From: an uncultured Lewinella sp.
Lineage (GTDB): Bacteria > Bacteroidota > Bacteroidia > Chitinophagales > Saprospiraceae
Direction: 5' to 3'
NCBI GenBank assembly: GCA_937873655.1
Contig: CALMYQ010000086.1
Coordinates: forward strand, 1 to 64,000
Length of the DNA: 64,000 nt
Of the stretch, positions 19,512 to 27,182 are shown one piece after another (the first letter of the stretch is position 1; the number at the start of each line of letters is the position of its first letter). A program made the translations under genes and the position numbers. Below the pieces are notes generated by a model. It did not search any database. It was not told where the DNA came from and saw nothing but the letters and a program-made list of their open reading frames with translations.

Positions 19512-20243
19512 TTAATGGCGATCCTGAAAGCGATACAGATACGGCGCTTTATGCGCCTTGCCGGTCCATTTCTTTTCCAGCCTTTCCAGAATTTCCAGGC
19601 TGAGCATTTTGCGTTGAAAATTGGCGCGCAGCAAGGGCTTGTCCAGAATGGTCTCGTACAGCGCCTGCAATTCGTTCATGGTAAAGGTTTCTGGCAACAG
19701 GTTGAAACCCACCAATTTGTTGTCCAGCATCAGGCGCAGGGTCTCCAGCGCTTGTTGTACGATCCGGTTATGGTCCAGGATCAGGTCGGGCAACCCGGCC
19801 AGGTCGTACCATTGGCAGGTGTCGGAAAAGACGTCGGGAGTGGGCATCGCCCTGGAAAAATCAACCAGCGCGTAATAGCCGATCGAGAGAAAACGCTGCA
19901 ACAGCCAGTGGTCCGCCTCCAGTTCAATTCCGTTGGCGCGTGAGAATTTCCTATGGGTGTCGTCCCTTCCGCGCTCACTGTCGCCGAATACATGGAACTG
20001 CTCCAGATAGATCTCCTTCAACCCCGTCCTTTCTTCCAGTATCCGCCTTGCAGCATCGTCGATATGCTCTTCTTTCCGGATAAACCCGCCGGGCAGCGCA
20101 TAGCCGTCCGTCGATTTGAATTGGAGTACCAGCACCTTCAACTGGCGGTCGTGAAAGCCGAATATGACGCAATCTATCGATATGCCGGGCATGTACAGAT
20201 GCCCGCTGTTGAGGAAGTCGACTAGTTCCTTGCTGGGCGACAT
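19512..20243 (-). CDS. Nudix-domain transcriptional regulator (NrtR/AraR-like)
   Basis: A 243-residue protein with an N-terminal Nudix domain and a C-terminal winged-helix region (about 160-235, ending LERLEKKWTGKAHKAPYLYRF), the architecture of NrtR-type regulators. The Nudix box GGFIRKEEHIDDAARRILEERTGL keeps Gly and early Glu, but the REUxEE core reads RILEER, so hydrolysis is probably lost and the domain likely senses a nucleotide or sugar-phosphate ligand. ATG 20243 is used; an in-frame GTG at 20258 overlaps the -7 box. It is divergent from the HAD gene, a plausible target. Confidence 0.85.
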   Translation of the reverse strand: MSPSKELVDFLNSGHLYMPGISIDCVIFGFHDRQLKVLVLQFKSTDGYALPGGFIRKEEHIDDAARRILEERTGLKEIYLEQFHVFGDSERGRDDTHRKFSRANGIELEADHWLLQRFLSIGYYALVDFSRAMPTPDVFSDTCQWYDLAGLPDLILDHNRIVQQALETLRLMLDNKLVGFNLLPETFTMNELQALYETILDKPLLRANFQRKMLSLEILERLEKKWTGKAHKAPYLYRFQDRH

Positions 20244-20257
20244 GGGTTTCTTTTCCA

Positions 20258-20265
20258 CAAAACTA
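20258..20265 (-). promoter_or_regulatory. -7 box for the Nudix regulator
   Basis: TAGTTTTG on the minus strand, 14 nt upstream of the ATG at 20243; it decides against the GTG start. Confidence 0.5.
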
Positions 20266-20331
20266 GAAAAATTTAAATACTTCAGAATCCGGCCACGAAA
20301 GGCAAATCCTGCCCGCCCAAAACATGTTTTT

Positions 20332-20339
20332 TATATTTG
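20332..20339 (+). promoter_or_regulatory. -7 box for the HAD hydrolase gene
   Basis: TATATTTG, 12 nt before the ATG at 20352, matching TAnnTTTG. Confidence 0.55.
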
Positions 20340-20351
20340 CATCCTTAAAGT

Positions 20352-21047
20352 ATGAATATGCAACTAAAAGTAATCGCCTTCGACGCCGACGACACCCTTT
20401 GGGTCAACGAACCCTACTTCCAGGAAATGGAAAAGAAATTCTGCGCCCTGCTGGAAGACTACCTCCCCCACCATACCGTCGAACAGGAATTGTTCAAAAC
20501 CGAGATGCAGAACCTCTCCCTGTACGGATACGGCATCAAGGCTTTTATGTTGTCTATGATCGAAACCGCCATCCGCGTATCGGATAAGACCGCCGGCATG
20601 GAGGTGATTGGGAAGGCCATCCAATACGGAAAGGAAATGTTGCAAAAGCCGATCGAATTGCTCGACGGCGTGGAAGAGGTCCTCGTGGCGCTGAAAGACC
20701 GGTACCGCCTCGTCGTCGCCACCAAAGGCGACCTGCTCGATCAGGAACGAAAACTCAAAAAATCAGGCCTGGAGAAGTATTTTCACCATATCGAGATCAT
20801 GTCCGAAAAGCAGGAAGGAGACTTCTTCAAACTGATCCGGCACCTGGATATCCGCCCCGAAGAATTCATGATGGTCGGCAACTCCCTCAAATCGGATATC
20901 CTGCCTGTACTGGCGCTCGGCGGCCACGGCATTCACGTCCCCTATCACGTCACCTGGGCCCACGAAACCGTCAACCATACCGTAGAACACCCCAATTTCC
21001 TGGAAGTCAAGCGCATTTCTGAGATCCTGCCCCACCTCCTCCAATAA
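20352..21047 (+). CDS. HAD-superfamily hydrolase
   Basis: A 231-residue haloacid-dehalogenase-like phosphatase. Motif I is FDADDTLW (nucleophile Asp, acid/base Asp), motif II is VVATKGD, and motifs III/IV are around KKSGLEKYFHHIEI and FMMVGNSLKSDI. A helical cap lies between motifs I and II (about residues 20-95). It probably dephosphorylates a small metabolite, but the substrate is not predictable. It starts 108 nt from the divergent Nudix regulator, which may control it. It ends before the 15-bp tandem repeat at 21091. Confidence 0.88.
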   Translation: MNMQLKVIAFDADDTLWVNEPYFQEMEKKFCALLEDYLPHHTVEQELFKTEMQNLSLYGYGIKAFMLSMIETAIRVSDKTAGMEVIGKAIQYGKEMLQKPIELLDGVEEVLVALKDRYRLVVATKGDLLDQERKLKKSGLEKYFHHIEIMSEKQEGDFFKLIRHLDIRPEEFMMVGNSLKSDILPVLALGGHGIHVPYHVTWAHETVNHTVEHPNFLEVKRISEILPHLLQ

Positions 21048-21090
21048 GCCCACCCCCGCCTGTCAAAACGCCTCAAGAGCAACCGTGTGG

Positions 21091-21150
21091 CAGTCTCTCA
21101 GTTGGCAGTCTCTCAGTTGGCAGTCTCTCAGTTGGCAGTCCTCCAGTTGG
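21091..21150 (+). repeat. 15-bp tandem repeat, four units
   Basis: Three perfect copies of CAGTCTCTCAGTTGG and a fourth with CAGTCCTCCAGTTGG, then a partial unit. Downstream to about 21210 the DNA continues as CATCAAGCATC words. It lies between the HAD gene and the convergent decarboxylase. Confidence 0.9.
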
Positions 21151-21203
21151 CAGTCCAAGCATCAAACATCCAGCATCAAGTATCCAGCACCTAGCATCAA
21201 GCA

Positions 21204-22673
21204 TCAAGCTCCAACCTCCCGTCCAATCCGCACCGTCTCCCGCGCCAGCACCTCAAAATCAGCTTTTACGCTCCGCTGATTGACATTCGCGACCCGGATG
21301 GCGAACCGCCCCTGCAAAACCGTTGAGGAAGGCGAAGCGATCCCTTCTTCCTGCAACCGGATCAGGATTTCCCGGTTCAATTCGTTGAGTTCTACCTCGG
21401 AAAGTCCCGGTTTTACGTAGCGATAGCAGACGATATTCATCGTGACCGGCGCCAACAGTTCGAGTTCCGGATCGGCGTCCACCAGTTGCCCCAGGTAACA
21501 GGCCTGGTCGATGTTTTGGCCGATCATGCGGGCGTATTTCTCCAGGCCGTGTTCCTTCAGCGACATCCAGACCTTCAGCGCCTTGAATCCGCGGGAAAGC
21601 TCCATTCCGAAATTGTTCATCGGATCAGGTCCGCCCGCTAATCCGCGTTTTTCCTGGGAAAGATACGCCGGCGTTACGGCAAAGGCATCCCGGTGCGCCT
21701 GCGGGTATTTCACCAGGGCCACCCCCACCTCATACGGCATATACATCCATTTGTGCAGGTCAAAGGCGACGCTGTCGGCTCGTTCGATGGCTTTCAGGGG
21801 TTCCCGGTACGCAGGCGTCAATTTGGCCAGGGCTCCGAATGCCCCGTCGACGTGCAGCCAGAGTTTATACCGGTCGGCTATATCCCGCAATTCATCCAGC
21901 GGATCGATCGCACCCGTGTTGACGGTACCGGCATTACCGACAATGCAGAACGGCAGGTGGCCGGCGGCGAGGTCTTCCTGAATCGCGGCTTCGAGCGCCT
22001 CCAGGTTGATCCGGTAATCCGCATCCACCGGAATTTGCCGGACCCCCTCCAGGCCCAGGCCCAGCACTTCCGCTGCCTTGCGCATGCAGCTATGCGTTTC
22101 AGCTGAATAGTACAGGGTCATTTGCCCATCGACCGCCTTCAGGCCGCTTTTCCGCACATCCAGGCCCAGTTGGTGATTCCGGGCTACAGCCAGCGCCGTA
22201 ATATTGGCCATCGACCCGCCGCTGAGCAGGATGCCGGAGGCTTCGGCCGGGAAATTCATCATCTGCTTGCACCATTCCACCACCTGTTTGTCGACGTACA
22301 TCGAGGCATGCTCGCCGATGCCCACATTGGGGTTCAGGGCAGCCGCCAGCATTTCGGCCAGAACGCCGAAAGGGGTGCCCGTCCCCTGTACGAAGGCAAA
22401 AAAACGGGGATGCACGTTGCCTTTGTTGTACGGCAGGATATACCGTTTAAACTCATCGTAGATCTCTTCAATATTTTCCGGATGCTGCGGGATCTCCTTG
22501 TCAAAGAATGCCTTTACCGCCCCGGGGATCGGCCGCCAGACCGGCTCCTCCCGGATATTTTCCAGGTAATCCATCATGTCGTCAAGCATCCGGTGTCCCA
22601 GCGCGCGCAAATCGGTCCAATCCTTCGGGTCAAGGGTGAGGTCGGTGTCAAGTGTTGCGGATGTAAGATCCAT
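21204..22673 (-). CDS. PLP-dependent aromatic amino acid-type decarboxylase
   Basis: A 489-residue group II pyridoxal-phosphate decarboxylase. Signatures are the substrate-loop region HPRFFAFVQGTGTPFGVLAE, GILLSGGSMANITAL for phosphate binding, VGNAGTVNTGAIDPLDELRDIADRYKLWLHVDGAFGALA with the cofactor-binding Asp, and the Schiff-base lysine in AFDLHKWMYMPYEVG. Relatives decarboxylate tyrosine, tryptophan, DOPA or glutamate; the exact substrate is not clear. ATG 22673 (MDLTSATLDTD) is chosen, since the upstream in-frame ATG at 22784 adds a 37-residue stretch not typical of the family. Confidence 0.9.
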   Translation of the reverse strand: MDLTSATLDTDLTLDPKDWTDLRALGHRMLDDMMDYLENIREEPVWRPIPGAVKAFFDKEIPQHPENIEEIYDEFKRYILPYNKGNVHPRFFAFVQGTGTPFGVLAEMLAAALNPNVGIGEHASMYVDKQVVEWCKQMMNFPAEASGILLSGGSMANITALAVARNHQLGLDVRKSGLKAVDGQMTLYYSAETHSCMRKAAEVLGLGLEGVRQIPVDADYRINLEALEAAIQEDLAAGHLPFCIVGNAGTVNTGAIDPLDELRDIADRYKLWLHVDGAFGALAKLTPAYREPLKAIERADSVAFDLHKWMYMPYEVGVALVKYPQAHRDAFAVTPAYLSQEKRGLAGGPDPMNNFGMELSRGFKALKVWMSLKEHGLEKYARMIGQNIDQACYLGQLVDADPELELLAPVTMNIVCYRYVKPGLSEVELNELNREILIRLQEEGIASPSSTVLQGRFAIRVANVNQRSVKADFEVLARETVRIGREVGA

Positions 22674-22792
22674 ATCGTTGATTTTTTTAATTGCCGTTTG
22701 CAAATAAATGGATTTTGCAATCCAATGGAAAGCCCATTTGATTAACCTGTACGCAAATTTGAGCGGATGGCAGCCGGATTCCAACCCGTTTC

Positions 22793-22823
22793 TTGGGTTT
22801 CGGCATGGTTATATTTACCTTTG
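22793..22823 (+). promoter_or_regulatory. lspA promoter
   Basis: TTG at 22793-22795, a 20-nt spacer and TACCTTTG at 22816-22823, a full Bacteroidota-type promoter. The implied leader to the ATG at 22985 is about 150 nt long. Confidence 0.65.
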
Positions 22824-22984
22824 GGGCGTTTGAAAAGGCAGGCTGCCTAAAAACTGATAATGTAGGAAAGCCCGTTTTTAGTTCCGCCCGGTCAAAATTG
22901 TCCGGCGGGGATTTTCCGGGCAATAGCGCCGCGAATCCGGCGTTCCTAAATATTGAATGCACCAACCTTGGGTTAGGGAAAATT

Positions 22985-23497
22985 ATGAAATCTAAAGCTA
23001 TCAGAATACTGGCCATCCTGGTCATTATCGCAGCCAATATCAGCTGCGACCAGGTTTCCAAAAATATCGTCCGCGACCGGATCGGTTATAATGAGACCAT
23101 TCCCGTGATCGCTCGCCATTTCACCCTGACCAAGGTGGAGAATACGGGCGCGTTCCTGAGTCTGGGCGACTCGCTGCCCGGCCCGGTCAAGACCATTCTC
23201 CTTTTTGTGGTCCCGTTGCTGGCCCTGGTTTACGGCCTGTTTTACCTGTTCACCAAAAAAAATTTGTCTCCGGTCATGCTGACCGCCATCTGTTTTCTCG
23301 TCGGCGGCGGCCTGGGCAATATTTTCGACCGCGCACTTTATGGCTCGGTGACCGATTTTCTGCACATCGACTTCGGTCTTTTTCAAACGGGCATTTTCAA
23401 TATGGCCGACGTATCCGTCATGGTCGGCGTATTTACCATTCTCCTGTATTCCTATTTCCACAAAGAACCCGCAGGGGATCCCGGGGTTCCGTCCTGA
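22985..23497 (+). CDS. lspA: lipoprotein signal peptidase LspA
   Basis: A 170-residue inner-membrane aspartyl peptidase that cleaves prolipoprotein signal peptides before the lipidated Cys. It has four predicted membrane helices (about 7-22, 68-88, 95-112, 140-160). Family motifs are DQVSKNIV, VENTGAFLSLG, GGGLGNIFDR, GSVTDFLH with the first catalytic Asp and IFNMADV with the second. ATG 22985 gives the normal family length; an upstream in-frame open stretch back to 22793 overlaps the promoter. Bacteroidota are lipoprotein-rich, and at least two lipoproteins are encoded in this window. Confidence 0.94.
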   Translation: MKSKAIRILAILVIIAANISCDQVSKNIVRDRIGYNETIPVIARHFTLTKVENTGAFLSLGDSLPGPVKTILLFVVPLLALVYGLFYLFTKKNLSPVMLTAICFLVGGGLGNIFDRALYGSVTDFLHIDFGLFQTGIFNMADVSVMVGVFTILLYSYFHKEPAGDPGVPS

Positions 23498-23605
23498 AAT
23501 GCAACCTTCCGCATACGTGAAAAATACCATGGCGGATTATCAGCAGGGAATTGACCGGGTTCTGGACCTAATTATTAACTTGCGCTGAACAAACCTTTAT
23601 AGCTG

Positions 23606-23902
23606 ATGGACCCGGTATTTTTCCCAACACAGGCCGATTTCCGGGAAAAGGACCATAAATCGGAGATCTATTCATTCGAACAAGGTCAGCTTGAACTGCC
23701 CGATGCCTGCGAAAAGGAACTGAAAGCAACCGCCAAAGCCTGGTCTTTTTTTCAATCCCTGCCGCCCTCTGCGAAAAAACAAACGATCTGGTGGGTCATC
23801 AGCGCCAAACAGGAAACGACCCGCCAAAAGAGATTGGGCGTGCTGATTGAATGCTCGGAGCAAGGTTTGCGCATACCCGAGCTCCGGCGCGCAAAAAAAT
23901 AA
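23606..23902 (+). CDS. YdeI/OmpD-associated family protein with internal deletion
   Basis: A 98-residue protein. Its first residues (MDPVFFPTQADFRE) match the extreme N-terminus of full-length YdeI-family proteins, which are about 190 residues long. From KDHKSEIYSFEQ onward it matches their C-terminal third (AWSFFQSLPPSAKKQTIWWVISAKQETTRQKRL...). The approximately 90-100 residues that normally lie between, forming the main domain, are missing, yet the frame is open. This looks like an in-frame deletion product; it may be a decaying gene or a surviving C-terminal module. A strong terminator follows directly. Confidence 0.7.
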   Translation: MDPVFFPTQADFREKDHKSEIYSFEQGQLELPDACEKELKATAKAWSFFQSLPPSAKKQTIWWVISAKQETTRQKRLGVLIECSEQGLRIPELRRAKK

Positions 23903-23927
23903 AGGGGCGAAAGATCCGCCCCTTTTT
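23901..23927 (+). terminator. intrinsic terminator
   Basis: AAAGGGGCG / CGCCCCTTT 9-bp stem, 7-nt loop and T5 run, starting inside the stop codon of the YdeI-like gene. Confidence 0.85.
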
Positions 23928-24111
23928 CATTTGGATATGTGATGGGAATGAAATGGCTTCAGTCATCGCCGGCGTCCGGTATGAACACCGAACCCCGCAT
24001 GACCCGGTCTGTTGTTTGGGCGTAAAAAGTAGTTTTTGGCTTACTTGCTGCCTATATATACGACAGGAAGCAGCCGGTTGGATTTAAAATTCTCCGGAAT
24101 TTTGATTTTTT

Positions 24112-24197
24112 TTTCACCCTCTCACCTCCAATCCGCCATAGCCTCGGGCGAAGGCGGGCTCTCACTCCCTCACCCTCTCACTCCCTCACCCTCTAAG
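24112..24197 (+). repeat. CTCACCCTCTCACTCC low-complexity repeat with hairpin
   Basis: CACCCTCTCAC/CTCCCTCAC words flank a CCGCCATAGCC...GGCGGG inverted repeat. The array runs into the site-2 protease gene and supplies its last codons and stop. Confidence 0.75.
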
Positions 24198-25357
24198 CTC
24201 CCCTCACCATTTTGTCCAGCAGTATGCCGCCCCTGCCCTTGTTTTTGGCTGTTCAGAAAGGTCTTCAGGGCCGATTCATCCAGCACGCCGACCAGGTAAT
24301 CGCGTTCATACACGGGGAGAATGCCGGTCGGGAGGGTCTGAAATTTCTCCAGTGCCAGGGAAAGCGGATCGCTGACCAGGAGCGGGAAGAGGTCTCTGTC
24401 GACCACCAGGCGTCCGATTGCCCGGACGGGCGGACGCCCTTTGGCAGGTGTAAGCGATTGGCCGTCAATGCTGCCCTGCAGCGTCTGCCATTCGTCGAAA
24501 ACCAGGAAATGACGCTCCAGCCCGTGATGCAGGGATGCCGTGACAAGATCAACGGGGTCGTTGAGATAGAGCCTGGTAAAAACAGGCCGGACGAGTTCCT
24601 TCACCTGGTGTTTGCTCAACAGGTCGAGGTTCAGGGCGGATCGCTTTTCGGCCCCGGCGCCCAGATAGATGAACATCCCGATGATGACCAGCGCCCAGTT
24701 GCCCGAATACAGCCCCGAAAGCAGGAATACGCCGCCGAAAGCCTGACCGGTCCTGGTGGCCCAAAGCGTGGCTTTTATGCGGGGGTACCGCATGCTGAGC
24801 AAGGCCCGCAACGCCCGGCCGCCGTCCATCGGGTAAGCCGGAACAAGGTTGAATATCGCTACCGCCAGGTTCAGCACAACCAGGCTGAACACAAACCACT
24901 CCCAGGCCGCAATATCATACGTAAAGACATTGCCGCCGGGTTGTTTCACAAACATCCATTGGCGGTGCAACCGCTCGGAGTCGGACAACAGCAAAAAAGG
25001 CGAGAACAACAAGGCCAGGCCGAAATTGACCGCCGGACCGGCCACCGCTACCCACAATTCGTGACGCGGCCGTTCGGGCAATCGCTCCAGGATAGCCAGC
25101 CCTCCGATGGGCAGCAGCAGGATATTGCTGGTTTTAACCCCGAAACGGCGCGCCGTAAGCGCGTGCCCCAACTCGTGCAAAATAACGCAAATGAACAGCG
25201 TGATCAAGGCCAGCGCCGACCAAAGCAGGTTTTCCCAATGGACATTGCCCTGACGGGAATACACCGTGATCCCCAGCCATATGAAGATCAGGCCGAAAGT
25301 CCAGTGGATCTTGATCGGAATGCCGTAAATCCGGATGATTTGCAGGGCGCCACCCAT
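24170..25357 (-). CDS. site-2 protease family membrane metalloprotease with CBS-like region
   Basis: A 395-residue intramembrane M50 zinc metalloprotease. HELGH (residues 61-65) and NLVPAYPMDGGRALRALL supply the zinc ligands within membrane helices; five or six helices cover about residues 20-215. The C-terminal region (about 235-380) is a degenerate CBS-type pair (LALEKFQTLPTGILPVYERDYLVGVLDE). It likely cleaves membrane-bound regulators under a nucleotide or other signal. ATG 25357 (MGGALQIIRIYGIPIKIHW) fits the family start. The last ten or so residues (GEGSLEGEGVRG) are translated from an intergenic repeat, so the natural C-terminus has been altered. Confidence 0.9.
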   Translation of the reverse strand: MGGALQIIRIYGIPIKIHWTFGLIFIWLGITVYSRQGNVHWENLLWSALALITLFICVILHELGHALTARRFGVKTSNILLLPIGGLAILERLPERPRHELWVAVAGPAVNFGLALLFSPFLLLSDSERLHRQWMFVKQPGGNVFTYDIAAWEWFVFSLVVLNLAVAIFNLVPAYPMDGGRALRALLSMRYPRIKATLWATRTGQAFGGVFLLSGLYSGNWALVIIGMFIYLGAGAEKRSALNLDLLSKHQVKELVRPVFTRLYLNDPVDLVTASLHHGLERHFLVFDEWQTLQGSIDGQSLTPAKGRPPVRAIGRLVVDRDLFPLLVSDPLSLALEKFQTLPTGILPVYERDYLVGVLDESALKTFLNSQKQGQGRHTAGQNGEGSLEGEGVRG

Positions 25358-25414
25358 TTGATCGTTTTGCAGTTTCCAGGCCGGAAGGCCGTCCAGCCCC
25401 GGAGGGCTTTGGTG

Positions 25415-25422
25415 CAAAGCTA
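25415..25422 (-). promoter_or_regulatory. -7 box for the site-2 protease gene
   Basis: TAGCTTTG on the minus strand, 57 nt upstream of the start, in the region shared with the divergent rhomboid gene. Confidence 0.5.
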
Positions 25423-25562
25423 ATTTTTTATGGCGCAACTATGCTGAAAATATTGGATGGCAGCCGCTCGCGGCGATTTGCTCGGTAAGAAACCGCCGCT
25501 TGTCCAATAAATTGCGGCAATTCCGGCTATTACCTTTATTTTGCACAAAAAACCGGACCGCA

Positions 25563-26249
25563 ATGTTTTTTCCAATTGGCGACGACCAGGTGAAAGGCGG
25601 CCATTTTCCGCTGATCAGCTATGGTTTCATAGCCCTCAACGTATTGATCTATCTGTTGGAAAGCTCCATGAGCGAACCCCAGCTCAATGCTTTCATATAT
25701 GAATACGGATCAATTCCGGCCGAAACCGTTCGCGGGCAGGACCTCTTTACGCTCTTCACCAGCATGTTCCTCCACGGCGGCTGGATGCACCTGATCGGCA
25801 ATATGCTGTTCCTCTGGGTTTTTGCCGATAATATAGAGGCCACCATCGGCAGCGGCCGGTTCCTGGTGTTCTACTTTCTGGGCGGGCTGGCCGCGCACGC
25901 CGCACACGTATTCTTCAACCCCGGCAGCATGATCCCCACCGTAGGGGCCAGCGGCGCCATTTCCGCCGTGATGGGGGCCTACCTGGTCATGTTTCCTACC
26001 TCCAGAGTGAAAGTCCTCTTTTTCTTCTTCACCTTCCGGGTGGCCGCATTCCTGTTCCTGGGGCTTTGGATCTTCCAGCAAGGCCAGAACGGACTCGCTT
26101 CCCTATCCATTCCAACGGCCGAAACCGCCGGCGTCGCCTGGTGGGCGCATATCGGCGGCTTCGTATTCGGCATCGTCGCGGGCTGGCATTATCGCCGGAA
26201 ATTCCCGAAACCCGGTCTGGCGGTATTCGGTCCGGATGAGTATGTCTGA
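25563..26249 (+). CDS. rhomboid-family intramembrane serine protease
   Basis: A 228-residue polytopic membrane protease. The catalytic Ser is in VGASGAISAVMG and the His in WAHIGGFVFGIVAG. Other hallmarks are the LTSMFLHGGWMHLIGNM-like segment FTSMFLHGGWMHLIGNML and six hydrophobic helices. It cleaves transmembrane substrates near the outer face of the inner membrane; the substrate is unknown. ATG 25563 (MFFPIGDDQVKGGHFP) is preferred over an in-frame alternative at 25500. It is head-to-head with a site-2 protease, 205 nt between starts. Confidence 0.92.
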   Translation: MFFPIGDDQVKGGHFPLISYGFIALNVLIYLLESSMSEPQLNAFIYEYGSIPAETVRGQDLFTLFTSMFLHGGWMHLIGNMLFLWVFADNIEATIGSGRFLVFYFLGGLAAHAAHVFFNPGSMIPTVGASGAISAVMGAYLVMFPTSRVKVLFFFFTFRVAAFLFLGLWIFQQGQNGLASLSIPTAETAGVAWWAHIGGFVFGIVAGWHYRRKFPKPGLAVFGPDEYV

Positions 26250-26340
26250 TCGCTGTTTTTTAACGGCAATCACCCCGAACTTCAGCGTCAGCTAAAATCC
26301 GGGGCGTTCGGTATGACGGATTTTTCCTTTTCCGGTCAGC

Positions 26341-26913
26341 TCAACTTTTCGGCAACAGGACCGTGTCAATTGAATGGATCACACCGTTCGACTGGTAAAC
26401 GTCATAGGTTGTGACATTGGCAATATTGCCCGATTCATCCTTGACTACGATGTTATGAGCCCCGTTCATCATCAAGGTCAGCGTTCCGCCGGCAACCGTT
26501 TTCAGCATGGCTTTGCCTTTCCCTTTTTTGATCATTTTGGAAAGCGCCTTGAAATCATATTTGCCGCTGACAACGTGGTAGGTCAGTACAGTGGTTAACA
26601 TTTTTTTGTTCTCAGGTTTCAACAGGGTTTCCACCGTGCCCGCCGGAAGATTCTCGAATGCGTCGTTCACCGGAGCAAATACAGTAAATGGCCCCTCTCC
26701 CTTCAGCGTCTGGACCAAACCCGCTGCCTGTACCGCCGCTACCAGCGTGGTATGGGCCTTGGAGTTGACCGCATTGTCCACAATCGTCTTTTTGGGATAC
26801 ATCGCTTCCCCGCCTACCATCACCGTGTTGTCGGCCATATCCTGGGCATTTGCCGCGGAAATCGTCAAACAGAAAGCGACGGCTGCAAGGGCTGTTCTCA
26901 GTACATTTTTCAT
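26341..26913 (-). CDS. secreted fasciclin (FAS1) domain protein
   Basis: A 190-residue exported protein with one FAS1 domain. The signal peptide is MKNVLRTALAAVAFCLTISAANA. The FAS1 hallmarks are HTTLVAAVQAAGLVQTLKGEGPFTVFAPVNDAFENLP (H1 box) and LTYHVVSGKYD, with a final NGVIHSIDTVLLP (H2 box). FAS1 proteins mediate adhesion or act in the periplasm; single-domain secreted forms with this layout are frequent in Bacteroidota and often respond to stress, though nothing here shows that. The ATG at 26913 is chosen for its signal peptide. Confidence 0.92.
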   Translation of the reverse strand: MKNVLRTALAAVAFCLTISAANAQDMADNTVMVGGEAMYPKKTIVDNAVNSKAHTTLVAAVQAAGLVQTLKGEGPFTVFAPVNDAFENLPAGTVETLLKPENKKMLTTVLTYHVVSGKYDFKALSKMIKKGKGKAMLKTVAGGTLTLMMNGAHNIVVKDESGNIANVTTYDVYQSNGVIHSIDTVLLPKS

Positions 26914-27152
26914 GGCTTTACTTTTTAGTTTTTGTGTGTTAAAATGATTTACGTTTCTATTTACGTCCCCTTCAAACGGATTGGATTTTCCAGATTCCGG
27001 TTTGACAATCCCATGACAATCCGCGAACGCCCGGACCCCCTTTTGCCGTCTCCGGAACTTTTTGCGGATGAAAACCGTAACCCATATGATCCACCGGCCC
27101 TGATCCGGCACTCCGTATGGGGCGCCAGGCAAATCCAGTTCAGGAATTTGAT

Positions 27153-27160
27153 TATTTTTG
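27153..27160 (+). promoter_or_regulatory. -7 box for pheS
   Basis: TATTTTTG, a TAnnTTTG match, 22 nt before the pheS ATG at 27183. Confidence 0.6.
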
Positions 27161-27182
27161 CACCCTGATCAAACAACCGCAC

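Noticed and set aside
21091..21210. CRISPR-like spacing of the 15-bp tandem repeats
   Set aside because: Units are directly adjacent with no unique spacers and no cas genes are nearby.
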